Shown here one piece after another: positions 1 through 7,986 of a DNA stretch of 64,000 nucleotides; positions within the stretch are counted from its first letter, which is position 1, and every line of letters begins with the position of its first letter. Below the pieces are notes generated by a model. The model saw only the letters and a program-made list of their open reading frames with translations. It was not told the DNA's origin and did no database searches. Both the position numbers and the translations under genes were made by a program. The stretch is from Dysgonomonas sp. Marseille-P4361 (GTDB lineage: Bacteria; Bacteroidota; Bacteroidia; Bacteroidales; Dysgonomonadaceae). The stretch is from positions 186,001 to 250,000 of the forward strand of contig NZ_OPYL01000003.1 of the NCBI RefSeq assembly GCF_900343125.1, written 5' to 3'.

Positions 1-338
1 TAAGGTGCATATCCCGGTCTGATACTCCGCCTGTAACGAGGCTGTTTCGGTACATAACACTCGTATCCATGTCGGCACATAAACCGGGACAGCTGGGACC
101 AAACAGAGTATTTGCCTTGTAAAGTTCCGTCACTGTCATTCTCCCTGGTCTTACGCCACTGCCCGATAAGCTCTCTGGTAATTATTGGTTCCATTATATT
201 ATTAGCTAGAATAAATCTATCAATTTCCAGTAAAATCCACTTATTTCCACGAGTGTTTATGCCGATAGTCTCTTTTAAGGCTATAAATTCTTTAATGAAT
301 GGAGCCAGAACACTTTTATATTCAATATTACTATTCAT
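1..338 (-). CDS. Tyrosine recombinase, N-terminal part (runs off the left edge)
   Basis: I translated this minus-strand frame directly; it begins MNSNIEYKSVLAPFIKEF and stays open to the window edge. The visible ~112 residues look like the N-terminal DNA-binding part of a phage-type (XerC/D-like) integrase; the catalytic domain lies outside. The ATG (338-336) overlaps the last 8 bases of the upstream recombinase gene, and a purine-rich AGGAGG precedes it, uncommon in Bacteroidota where Shine-Dalgarno use is weak. Two tandem overlapping recombinases suggest a recombinase-in-trio (RIT) element with the third gene off the edge. That reading is inference; the family assignment rests on context and N-terminal resemblance. 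Confidence 0.7.
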   Translation of the reverse strand, partial: MNSNIEYKSVLAPFIKEFIALKETIGINTRGNKWILLEIDRFILANNIMEPIITRELIGQWRKTRENDSDGTLQGKYSVWSQLSRFMCRHGYECYVPKQPRYRRSIRPGYAP

Positions 339-1566
339 AAAAAGCTCCTCCTTTCTGCGTGTAAAAGTTATCGTTTACTGGTGGAACCGGAAGTACACAC
401 TTCTGTAATGATACTAGATCAATACGCAAATAGCCCATTGTGGTCTCTGTCTTTTCATGCCCTAAGACACCGGATATTACAGACATAGGAGTATTACATT
501 CCAACAAACGGCTGCCTAAACTATGGCGCAACGAATGTGGACCACGCCGGCATCCTGCCGTTGAGACACCGGAGTCCCCTATAAGTTTTCTTATTATTCC
601 GCATACTATTGCTGCGGTTGCCGGCACATACGGAGCTCTATGGGCAAGGAAAATATACCGGGAATCGGACTTAGCACGACCATACTTCAAATAATCGATA
701 ATTGAATGACCTATTTCCGTTAATAAAGGCAACTTAATCGGATCATTTGTTTTACATTGGGTTAATGATATTTCATTCTTATCCCAGTTTACATTTGAGA
801 ATTGCAGATTAGCAATGTCGCATGCCCGAAGACCCAACCGGCTGGCAAGAAGTAGTATCACATAGTTTCGCTTTCCTAATCCGCTATTTCTGTCGACAGC
901 GGATTCTATGACTTGAACTTCGTCTGCATGATAATATGACGGGATCTTCTCTCTTTGTGTCCATTTATAATTTTTTAAAATATTTTCATAGTTCTCATCA
1001 GATATGTGATTCTCATGCCAATAACGAAAAAGTACCCGGAAACAACTTATAACATTACTTTTATTATTCGATGTAGTTGAGATAAATTTTAGTATATGGC
1101 GTTCACTTATCTCATGTACCGAGGTAACTCCTTCATTACAGAGATAAATGGAGAAACGGCTCAGATTAAGTATATAACGATCTATTGTAATAGTACTTCT
1201 TCGCATTGATTGCAGGTAGTTTATAGCCTTTTGCATTTGAGTTCCTATATCTCCATGTAGAGGATGTTTTACAGGCACGATCAATCGTCGTTGTTTTATA
1301 TCGCCATGATTCAGGGCATCATCTAATATTCGAATACTCCTGATCATTTCTTTTGCAACAGTACGAAGATCATCTTCAGGAAAGCAATCTTTGATAAATA
1401 TTCGTCCAATTTCAGATGTGTACATGATAATATTCTTTTCTTTCATATATCGGAGAATTCCACGATGCCACAAAGATCTGTAGTTTTCAATACTACGTTC
1501 AACATAATGGTGTTCAATAAAGAACTGCATGCAGTTCTCTATGAGTTGGTTAATTTTTCTTTCCAT
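331..1566 (-). CDS. Tyrosine recombinase / phage-type integrase (411 aa)
   Basis: Site-specific DNA recombinase of the tyrosine family. The catalytic pieces are visible: the first Arg in LASRLGLRACDIANLQ, the box II HxLRH in PHSLRHSLGSR, the GHEKTETTMGYL segment with the conserved His, and Tyr in GYL as probable nucleophile. The N-terminal half (about residues 1-200) is a SAM-like core-binding region. Length is normal for the family. Translation is probably coupled to the next recombinase, whose ATG overlaps this stop. The upstream noncoding region holds a perfect 26-bp palindrome that may be a recombinase or terminal site. Whether the enzyme moves a RIT element or a larger island cannot be told here. 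Confidence 0.88.
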   Translation of the reverse strand: MERKINQLIENCMQFFIEHHYVERSIENYRSLWHRGILRYMKEKNIIMYTSEIGRIFIKDCFPEDDLRTVAKEMIRSIRILDDALNHGDIKQRRLIVPVKHPLHGDIGTQMQKAINYLQSMRRSTITIDRYILNLSRFSIYLCNEGVTSVHEISERHILKFISTTSNNKSNVISCFRVLFRYWHENHISDENYENILKNYKWTQREKIPSYYHADEVQVIESAVDRNSGLGKRNYVILLLASRLGLRACDIANLQFSNVNWDKNEISLTQCKTNDPIKLPLLTEIGHSIIDYLKYGRAKSDSRYIFLAHRAPYVPATAAIVCGIIRKLIGDSGVSTAGCRRGPHSLRHSLGSRLLECNTPMSVISGVLGHEKTETTMGYLRIDLVSLQKCVLPVPPVNDNFYTQKGGAFYE

Positions 1567-1722
1567 AACTATAAGGTTTTAATGCTAGCTGAATTGCTAT
1601 GCTTTATAAATATAATTATGGAAAGAGATAATGAAAAGTAGAATGATAAATATATTGATAATTAACAGTTTACTGCATCTGTAATACCATAACTTTACAT
1701 AATGATTTACTCTCCATAAAAA

Positions 1723-1748
1723 CTGTTATGTATAGCTATACATAACAG
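1723..1748. repeat. Perfect 26-bp palindrome upstream of the recombinases
   Basis: The sequence CTGTTATGTATAG followed by its exact reverse complement CTATACATAACAG gives an uninterrupted 26-bp palindrome with no loop. It lies 157 bp upstream of the recombinase start codon at 1566. Such a site could bind a dimeric repressor, or be a recombinase binding or crossover site or an element terminus. It lacks a T-run, so it is not an obvious terminator. Confidence 0.85.
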
Positions 1749-1784
1749 CTTCAATAACGACAACTCAAAAGAAGAGGAATAGTT

Positions 1785-1880
1785 ATGATGACGATGATGG
1801 TTATCTCATATATTATCACTTGGATAAGTATAATTTATTCGTTAGTGACTGCTCCGAGTGATGTTGAATTGTATACATAG
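1785..1880 (+). CDS. Possible 31-aa membrane peptide
   Basis: A short frame starting MMTMMVISYIITWISII has one hydrophobic stretch (about residues 5-22) and a short polar tail. A purine-rich GAAGAGGAAT lies just before the ATG. It sits alone in the 435-bp space between the recombinase and the SIR2-like gene. No homologue is recognised. An open frame this short can arise by chance in AT-rich DNA, so support is weak. Apart from this and the palindrome at 1723-1748, I see nothing else in 1567-2001. Confidence 0.22.
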   Translation: MMTMMVISYIITWISIIYSLVTAPSDVELYT

Positions 1881-2001
1881 AATAACATTTAATCTCTCCA
1901 ATAATTAGATCACTTTGTTATTTGAGAAGTCACAGATTTTTAATCTGGACTTCTCAAATATTTCATATAATTACTTTAACTTTAAACAACGTTTACATAT
2001 A

Positions 2002-3038
2002 ATGATATACTTTGATATGGATCAAACTGAATTTATGAATCGACAACGTAGTCGGTCACATCTAGTTATTTTAGGAGCAGGAGCTTCAATCGCTGCGATT
2101 CCTAATGGAGATAAAAATGGTAGGAAATTATCATGTATGGACAATTTCTTTACTGAATTAAATATTGAAGGGCTATTGTCTCATTGTAAACTAAATCAAA
2201 TAGTAAGAATCTAGAGGATATTTATTCTGAACTTGAGGAACGCCCAGAATGCGAAGAAATAAAAAATAATCTTGATGCTATAATTATAGAGAAGTTTCGT
2301 AAACTTTTACTTCCCGATCATATGACTGTTTATGATTATTTAATAATATCTCTCAGAAACAAGGACTTAATAGCCTCTTTTAATTGGGATCCTCTTCTGG
2401 TTCAAGCATATAATCGGATGTCTAAATTAACAAAAGATTTACCAGACCTAGTTTTTCTACATGGTAATATTTGTGCTGGTTTTTGTATTGACTGCAAAAG
2501 TTATGGACATATTAAAAATGTATGCCAAATATGCGGAAAGGCTTTATCTCCAACAAGATTATTATATCCAATTAAAAATAAAGACTATGAGAAAGATCCG
2601 TTTATTGCAGAACAATGGCGTCGTGTAAAAAAATGGGTAAAAGATTCTACTATAGTTACTTTTTTTGGCTATAGTGCACCAAAGACAGATGCAGCAGCAA
2701 TTGAATTATTGAAAAATATTTATAATGATGGCCCTTTGCATAGATTCGATAGAATTGAGATTATAGACATTAAAGAAAAAAAGCTATTAGAAAATACATG
2801 GGAGGATTTTATTAATGTTGAAGGTGCATACAATCCTATATATTTAAAGTCTTTCTATGAAAGCATTTTAGCAGAATTTCCAAGGAGAAGTATTGAAGGA
2901 TATTCTGAACGCTATTTTAATGGATGGTGGGGAAAGGGAAGTAATCGAATATTAGAGAAAAAGCAGACAATTAAAGAATTTCATCGACAAATCAAACCGA
3001 TTCTTATTAAAGATCAGAAGGATGATTTTTCATTATAA
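2002..3038 (+). pseudogene. SIR2-like NAD-binding protein gene, broken by a frameshift
   Basis: The first part (ATG at 2002 or 2017) encodes SHLVILGAGASIAAIPNGDKNG, a Rossmann GAGAS motif typical of SIR2-like domains. This frame stops at TAG 2212-2214. The adjacent frame is open from about 2199 through 3038 and continues the protein smoothly (LEDIYSELEERPE, then SFNWDPLL, a four-Cys zinc knuckle C-x2-C and C-x2-C around 2480-2540, and VTFFGYSAPKTDAAA). Loss of one A in the AGAAT run near 2206-2211 would explain the break. SIR2-like proteins are often NADases in anti-phage defence; that role is inference. The break may be real decay or a sequencing error; a programmed frameshift is less likely. 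Confidence 0.7.
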
Positions 3039-3082
3039 AAAATTGGCTGATCTAAATTAAACAGTTTCTCTTCGGTCTTTTG

Positions 3083-3118
3083 CTTCTTTTCTTCCGTTCA
3101 GACTCATGAGAAAAGAAG
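3083..3118. terminator. Hairpin between convergent genes
   Basis: CTTCTTTTCT (3083-3092) pairs perfectly with AGAAAAGAAG (3109-3118) across a 16-base loop. It lies between the convergent SIR2-like gene and the minus-strand PcfJ cluster. The stem is AT-rich and there is no clean T-tract, so terminator function is only plausible. Confidence 0.4.
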
Positions 3119-3140
3119 ACGGCGAGAATTTTCCCACCGT

Positions 3141-3317
3141 TCAATCTTTAGTCTTTTTCAAATTTATCAACTGTTGGAGCATAAAAAGATAATTCTCCCC
3201 AACAGTATGCCCAGAATCCATTATAAATGGACTGCCGATACATAGTCTGCATTGTTTTATAGCCCTATTTAGATTTGTTACATGAATAGGCTTTCCTGTA
3301 ATATCTTTTATTTTCAT
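3141..3317 (-). CDS. Small 58-aa protein, translationally coupled to pcfJ
   Basis: The protein starts MKIKDITGKPIHVTNLNRAI and ends LQQLINLKKTKD. Its ATG (3317-3315) overlaps the TGA of the PcfJ-like gene in an ATGA arrangement, which is strong evidence of a real, coupled gene. It contains two Cys in QCRLC but no domain I can name. It is probably an accessory gene of the conjugative-element cluster; function unknown. Confidence 0.6.
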   Translation of the reverse strand: MKIKDITGKPIHVTNLNRAIKQCRLCIGSPFIMDSGHTVGENYLFMLQQLINLKKTKD

Positions 3318-4585
3318 GCTGCTAATCTCTGTTCAATAAGTGAAATATTCTGATTCACAAGATTGATAATTCGGTCATGGTATTGGGTATTCTTATTACA
3401 TATACCTCTCGATTGGATAACCCGTAATTGAGAGAGCGACACTTCAATTGTTTCAATCCTTTTCCCATCAATGCAAGCAGATAGAATAAGTGAATCCGTT
3501 TTTGTGTGGTAACTACCTACACAATGGTGCATCAACTTACCTTCCAATATTATTTCTTTGACGCTTTCAAGTACACGCACGTTGATAAGTCCATCTGAAA
3601 ACACAAGTCCGAAAAACTTTTCTTTAGCTTCTCTGTATTCGGATTCTTTCTCCAATTGCTTTTCGAATTCTTGCTGTGCATCAGCTTTTGCTTTCTTGAT
3701 TACATAGCGGTCATGTTCGACTTTTAAGTCATTCGGACATACATATTTTGCATTATACAAGTCCTTTCCGAAGAAGCGAAGCAAATCAATATAGTCGCAC
3801 CAAAGCGTAGCATCTTTAATTTTGTAGTTGTTACGAATACAAATTCGTATCGACTGCCAATAGTTGTCAATATTTTTCCAACCGCTATCCATGATTCGTT
3901 TGAACAACTTTGTATATCCTGCTTTTATAAGAGTTTCGGCTCTACTATCACTTAATAATGTTCGGAATAATTCTAATGGTTTCTGACTGTAAAAAGTCTT
4001 TTTCAGTCCTGTCCTTTTAAGTTCGGGTATCAGCTTTTGACGTGGATAGACTACATCCGTAAAAATACGATTATAAACATCATTCTCTTGACGTAATTCC
4101 AAAGGAGTGTAGTATATCCATGCGTCATAATACATTGTACCCATTGTTTGACGAAGTTTGGCAAAAGTGCAATATTTCCCATTCGGTGCAATCCATCGTT
4201 GCATTACTTCCGAATGTTCGTATTCGGGGAGTTTCCCAACTCGTGCCGTACATTTAACCATGATTGATCGCACTACTTGGTATCCCTCACAAGTGGTTAT
4301 TACGGTCATGTAATAGCTTGTCCTAAATACTCGTTTATTTGTAGCTTTCACTACTAATTTGGCTTTACAGTTCGGACAAACACAGTCCGTAAGGGTATCA
4401 ACCAACGGACCTAGACCTTGCCACGAATGAGAACATTTGGTACAAGTAATTTTTCCTTTGTCATTCCTTCGTGCAATGTGTTCAATAACGTTATTTTTAC
4501 TCCATTCTATTTGCTCTTGGGTGAGAGCTGGAAGCTTTTTAGCTGCTTCAACTACTTGTTGTTGGAATCTATTTCTTGGTTTCAT
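3314..4585 (-). CDS. pcfJ: PcfJ-like protein of an integrative/conjugative element
   Basis: About 423 aa, starting MKPRNRFQQQ at the ATG 4585-4583; a longer frame to 4606 would need a TTG start and overlap pcfK. The protein carries a zinc-binding pattern C-x2-C then C-x2-C (CTKCSHSW and CVCPNCKAK, about residues 50-75) and the C-terminal block HHCVGSYHTKTDSLIL typical of PcfJ-like proteins. These occur beside PcfK in conjugative plasmids and Bacteroidota elements; the biochemical role is not established. It lies directly after pcfK and is coupled by ATGA overlap to a 58-aa gene. It is a remnant or cargo, because no transfer genes are visible nearby. Confidence 0.8.
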   Translation of the reverse strand: MKPRNRFQQQVVEAAKKLPALTQEQIEWSKNNVIEHIARRNDKGKITCTKCSHSWQGLGPLVDTLTDCVCPNCKAKLVVKATNKRVFRTSYYMTVITTCEGYQVVRSIMVKCTARVGKLPEYEHSEVMQRWIAPNGKYCTFAKLRQTMGTMYYDAWIYYTPLELRQENDVYNRIFTDVVYPRQKLIPELKRTGLKKTFYSQKPLELFRTLLSDSRAETLIKAGYTKLFKRIMDSGWKNIDNYWQSIRICIRNNYKIKDATLWCDYIDLLRFFGKDLYNAKYVCPNDLKVEHDRYVIKKAKADAQQEFEKQLEKESEYREAKEKFFGLVFSDGLINVRVLESVKEIILEGKLMHHCVGSYHTKTDSLILSACIDGKRIETIEVSLSQLRVIQSRGICNKNTQYHDRIINLVNQNISLIEQRLAA

Positions 4586-4595
4586 AGTTTTAATT

Positions 4596-5009
4596 TTAAA
4601 AGTCAAATAAACTTGGTTGGGTATTCAATACTACTTTTTTAGCTTTTCGAATCGGCTGTTTCATTCGGCTGTAAGTCTCATTATGGACTTTCTCTAGTGC
4701 TTCTTTTTTAGCTTGTTCTTTCTCTTCTTCCGTTAATTCAACAATGTGATTGACAGCGATATGGCAATTGACAGGCTTACCTATGTCAATATTATCTTCG
4801 TCCCAATAGTGAACAGCCATTGAGAATATTTCCTCATCGGCAAAACCATTGCAACCACTTTCCTTGACTTGATTGAGTATATAGGAACAACAATCATCAA
4901 TGTTTTTATTTTCTTTGGTGCTGTATGACCATTCGAACATAGCATCGGTTTGGGCACGTTGTTCCAAATAGTTTTGAATGGTATTTTTGAAATGTGTTGT
5001 TGCTTTCAT
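4596..5009 (-). CDS. pcfK: PcfK-like protein
   Basis: A 137-aa protein starting MKATTHFKNTIQNYLEQRAQ; the ATG is 2 bp after the stop of the upstream gene (TAA-CG-ATG on the minus strand), so I prefer it to the longer frame reaching 5075. The run of acidic and Cys residues, NIDDCCSYILNQVK, and the sequence MAVHYWDEDNIDIG match the PcfK family found next to PcfJ. It ends in basic RKAKK followed by QPSLFDF. Its function is unknown beyond association with conjugative elements. Tight spacing to both neighbours implies one transcript. Confidence 0.8.
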   Translation of the reverse strand: MKATTHFKNTIQNYLEQRAQTDAMFEWSYSTKENKNIDDCCSYILNQVKESGCNGFADEEIFSMAVHYWDEDNIDIGKPVNCHIAVNHIVELTEEEKEQAKKEALEKVHNETYSRMKQPIRKAKKVVLNTQPSLFDF

Positions 5010-5011
5010 CG

Positions 5012-6019
5012 TTATTCTGCTTTTAGTTTTAATATTGTCTCTAATTCTTCTCTCTTTGAGGTCTGAAATATCCATCCTGCACGTTTATCGGCTTTATAGA
5101 TTAATCTTGGGTTGAATCTTCCTCCCATAGCTTTCAGTAGGTCTTTGATAGGTTTAGTATCTCCAAATAGGGCGATTGATTTCTCTGAATAATCGACTAT
5201 TTCAAATAGAGTGTAATGTTCTCCGATACAAGTTCTTTTATATGAATGTGTATCTTTTATCTTTTTGAGGTAAATACCATCAGAACAGCCAGCCACATAA
5301 GAAAATTCTTTAATTGTATTTTCTCGATTATATATTGGTGCTTTTTTAATTATCCAACCACTGTAATAGCTTTCGCCCAAATAGTAGCCATGCCCCATCG
5401 AATACTTTTCCCGATGTTCGTAATCTTCGTTATATTTCGCTAAATGTGCTGTTTCTTCAAAATTGGATGCATGTTTTCGCATTTCGGAAAAGATGTCTTT
5501 TTTATGTTTGGAGAAGCCTAAAATAACTGTTCGGGTAGTTCTTGATGCGTAATAATCGGTTTGGCTGTCGCTCTCATCTTGCTTCAAACAAGCTATAATT
5601 ATTGCTTGTGCATCTTCGGGCAGGTTTTCTTCTAACCATTTTCGACCAATAACCCGAATAGCTTCCCGTTGTTTTTCATCTTCTCTTTCTTTTTCTATAC
5701 GATTGATTTTCTTTTCTTGTGCTTTGGCTAAAAGTTCTGCTACTTCTTCATAGGTTTTAAATTCAATATTGTTTTCATCGTAATACATACCAATACCGAA
5801 TTTTTGACTCAGAGGTTTGATGATTTCAGACTGTTGCATATCGAGCGTACGCAGGTTGATTAAATGGTAATGATAACCGTACTTTTCATCATGGGTAATC
5901 TTGTACACCACATAGCGGTCATAGCTGTAGCCTTCCATCTGAATCACTTGGTTTAGTTCTACTGCTTTTACTTCTGTGTCTGTGGTTGTTCCACCAAAAA
6001 GGGAATATAATTTTGTCAT
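5012..6019 (-). CDS. Conjugative-element protein with C-terminal LPD-type domain (335 aa)
   Basis: I place the start at the ATG 6019-6017 (MTKLYSLFGGTTTDTE). The open frame extends to 6316, but that extension runs antisense-free through another gene on the same strand and looks non-coding. The middle has a charged helical stretch (KAQEKKINRIEKEREDEKQ). The C-terminal IALFGDTKPIKDLLKAMGGRFN segment, ending in AGWIF, is a small domain seen at the ends of large polyvalent proteins and methylases in Bacteroidota mobile elements. No catalytic motif is visible. It precedes pcfK by 2 bp in the same operon. Function unknown. Confidence 0.65.
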   Translation of the reverse strand: MTKLYSLFGGTTTDTEVKAVELNQVIQMEGYSYDRYVVYKITHDEKYGYHYHLINLRTLDMQQSEIIKPLSQKFGIGMYYDENNIEFKTYEEVAELLAKAQEKKINRIEKEREDEKQREAIRVIGRKWLEENLPEDAQAIIIACLKQDESDSQTDYYASRTTRTVILGFSKHKKDIFSEMRKHASNFEETAHLAKYNEDYEHREKYSMGHGYYLGESYYSGWIIKKAPIYNRENTIKEFSYVAGCSDGIYLKKIKDTHSYKRTCIGEHYTLFEIVDYSEKSIALFGDTKPIKDLLKAMGGRFNPRLIYKADKRAGWIFQTSKREELETILKLKAE

Positions 6020-6030
6020 GGTTGTTGGAT

Positions 6031-6273
6031 TTAAAAGATTAGGAATAAGAAAATTGTGATAAGGATGATAAAGGAGAGGATGGATAAGACTATTTTTATA
6101 AATAGTTTTACCATTTTGAACACACAGCAGATTATCATATAGCAGATAACAAATGCAGCTAAAACCAAAGTATTTATACTCACTTGTGTAACTATCCATG
6201 CACATAGACCAAATACAGCTACCCAGAAACCCAATTTTATGATGATTCCAGAGGGGAGGGAGTTTTGTTTCAT
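6031..6273 (-). CDS. Small membrane protein (about 80 aa)
   Basis: Two strongly hydrophobic stretches follow a short polar start (MKQNSLPSG): one around residues 10-50, and a C-terminal one rich in Ile, Leu and Phe. The coding frame has ATGs at 6306, 6294 and 6273; I show the last because the first two add only a charged lead. The gene ends 11 bp before the LPD-type gene and heads the minus-strand cluster. I do not recognise the family; a two- or three-helix inner-membrane protein accompanying the element is all that can be said. Confidence 0.5.
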   Translation of the reverse strand: MKQNSLPSGIIIKLGFWVAVFGLCAWIVTQVSINTLVLAAFVICYMIICCVFKMVKLFIKIVLSILSFIILITIFLFLIF

Positions 6274-6319
6274 TATTTTTCTTTCGTTTCTCATAACTAG
6301 CGACATTTTTTTTCATGCG

Positions 6320-6521
6320 TCATCCGCCGTGTCGGTCGTTTTATGTTTCAAGGGCGACAAAAGGGTATAGGAGTTTTAGGCAGGCATATTTTTTCATAAT
6401 AAATACGCTCGCCTGAAAGGAAAGAGGAAGATTTGTTCTGAAAACCGCAAGGCTAGAATATGCAGCCTAAAACCCGTTCATACCTTTGCCCGATGAACAG
6501 AAAGACCGACACGGCGGATGA
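6320..6521. repeat. Long imperfect inverted repeat with perfect 18-bp ends
   Basis: TCATCCGCCGTGTCGGTC (6320-6337) is the exact reverse complement of 6504-6521. Inside, the similarity continues with gaps: GTTTTAGGCAGGCATATT on the left resembles the reverse complement of AATATGCAGCCTAAAAC on the right. The region is richer in G and C than its surroundings and lies between divergent transcription units (the PcfJ cluster leftward, DUF5131 rightward). A transfer origin, a single-strand origin or a large regulatory RNA fold are candidate roles. Apart from this repeat and the promoter box at 6597-6604, I see nothing in 6307-6633. Confidence 0.75.
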
Positions 6522-6596
6522 CTTCAAATAGAATGTGGAGCAGTTATAAAATGAGAAATGAAAAAGGAAAATTCATTCTCAAACTCTATTAATACT

Positions 6597-6604
6597 TATC
6601 TTTG
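6597..6604 (+). promoter_or_regulatory. Promoter -7 box (TATCTTTG) for the DUF5131 gene
   Basis: TATCTTTG matches the Bacteroidota -7 consensus TAnnTTTG and lies 29 bp upstream of the ATG at 6634. No clear -33 element is visible. Confidence 0.5.
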
Positions 6605-6633
6605 ATGCAAATGGAATATTTTAAGATTATTCG

Positions 6634-7377
6634 ATGCCCCTAAATGCTATTATCAAACCATCTAAAATGTGGAATCCTTGGCATGGCTGCCATAAGCTAA
6701 GCGAAGGTTGCAAACATTGCTATGTTTATCGTGGCGATGCTAAGCGAGGAATTGATAGTTCGATTATTACTCAAACTAAAAATTTCAACTTGCCTATACA
6801 GAAAAAATGGAATGGAGAATATAAAATACCTTCTGGAACAATGGTATACACCTGTTTCACTTCCGATTTTCTGGTAGCAGATGCAGATGAATGGCGTACT
6901 GAAGCATGGGAAATGATGAGAATTCGAAGCGACCTGGATTTTATGTTTATTACTAAACGTATTGATCGCTTATTGGAGGTATTACCCGATGATTGGGGAG
7001 AAGGATATAATAATGTTACAATCTGTTGTACAATTGAGAATCAGGATAGAGCAGATTATCGTTTACCAATCTATAAAAGAGCTCCAATCAAGCATAAGAT
7101 TATTATTTGCGAACCACTTTTAGAACAAATAGATTTGCGTTACTACGACATCGGATCTTGGGTAGAACAAGTAGTGGTAGGTGGAGAATCTGGGTTTGAA
7201 GCCCGTCCTTGTAACTTTGATTGGGTTATGAAATTGCACAATTTGTGCGTTGAAGAAAAAGTAATGTTCTGGTTTAAACAAACAGGAGCAAAGTTTATTA
7301 AGGATGGAAAACTTTATCCGATCAAACGACAGCTACAACATCCACAAGCCAGAAAAGCCGGAATAAATTTGTGGTAA
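6634..7377 (+). CDS. DUF5131 (phage Gp37/Gp68-like) protein
   Basis: A 247-aa protein with the Cys cluster C-x6-C-x2-C in CHKLSEGCKHCYVYR near the N-terminus, preceded by WNPWHG, and with VVVGGESG and MFWFKQTG later. These are landmarks of the DUF5131 family, named Gp37/Gp68 after phage proteins. The Cys cluster resembles radical-SAM or photoproduct-lyase chemistry, so an Fe-S cluster is plausible, but the reaction is not known to me. It heads a plus-strand pair with the nucleotidyltransferase-like gene 19 bp downstream, in a neighbourhood rich in DNA-repair functions (exonuclease, UmuDC). Confidence 0.78.
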   Translation: MPLNAIIKPSKMWNPWHGCHKLSEGCKHCYVYRGDAKRGIDSSIITQTKNFNLPIQKKWNGEYKIPSGTMVYTCFTSDFLVADADEWRTEAWEMMRIRSDLDFMFITKRIDRLLEVLPDDWGEGYNNVTICCTIENQDRADYRLPIYKRAPIKHKIIICEPLLEQIDLRYYDIGSWVEQVVVGGESGFEARPCNFDWVMKLHNLCVEEKVMFWFKQTGAKFIKDGKLYPIKRQLQHPQARKAGINLW

Positions 7378-7396
7378 ACGATATAGAGGTAAAATA

Positions 7397-7984
7397 ATGA
7401 AAGAGATTTTAGCATTATCAGAAAAAAATCAAAAGCGTGCATGGGAGATTATCCAAGAAACCAATGTTATTGGTATTTGGGAATCTATTGGAGCAACCGT
7501 AAACCTAATCGGTTCATTAAAATTGGGATTGATGGGGAAGTATTGTGATATTGATTTGCATATCTATACTTCGCCTTTCAATCTATCCGATAGTTTTAAG
7601 GCTATCGCACAACTTGCAGAACATCCGTCAATCAAGCGTATTGAATATTATAATTTTCTTGAAGAGGAAGATGCCTGCATCAGTTGGCACGCATGGTTAG
7701 AGGACATAGATGGTGCAATCTGGCACATCGATATGATTCACATTGTACGAGACTCTCGCTATGATGGCTATTTTGAGAAAGTTGCAGAGCGTATAGCTGC
7801 TGTACTGACAGATGAAATGAGAAATACAATTCTACAACTTAAATTTGATACACCCGATAGTGAGAAAATTATGGGAATCGAATATTATCGTGCAGTCATT
7901 GAAGGGAATGTACGCACCTTTGAAGGATTTGAAAATTGGCGTAGAACAAATCCAGTGGAAGGTATATTAGAGTGGATGCCTTAA
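7397..7984 (+). CDS. Nucleotidyltransferase-fold protein (195 aa)
   Basis: The segment NLIGSLKLGLMGKYCDIDLHIYT has the GS-x(n)-DxD layout of the polymerase-beta-type nucleotidyltransferase fold. WHIDMIHIVRD could provide the third acidic residue. The C-terminal half is helical (MRNTILQLK to TFEGFENWRR). The target is unknown: it could modify RNA, a small molecule or a protein. It follows the DUF5131 gene by 19 bp and probably shares its transcript. Its 3' end lies 2 bp from the stop of the convergent exonuclease gene, so no intergenic terminator is possible. Confidence 0.5.
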   Translation: MKEILALSEKNQKRAWEIIQETNVIGIWESIGATVNLIGSLKLGLMGKYCDIDLHIYTSPFNLSDSFKAIAQLAEHPSIKRIEYYNFLEEEDACISWHAWLEDIDGAIWHIDMIHIVRDSRYDGYFEKVAERIAAVLTDEMRNTILQLKFDTPDSEKIMGIEYYRAVIEGNVRTFEGFENWRRTNPVEGILEWMP

Positions 7985-7986
7985 TG

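Noticed and set aside
5012-6316. 434-aa version of the LPD-type protein with an extra ~99 N-terminal residues
   Set aside because: The extra part overlaps the same-strand small membrane-protein gene at 6031-6273 in another frame, has unusual composition, and a good ATG exists at 6019.
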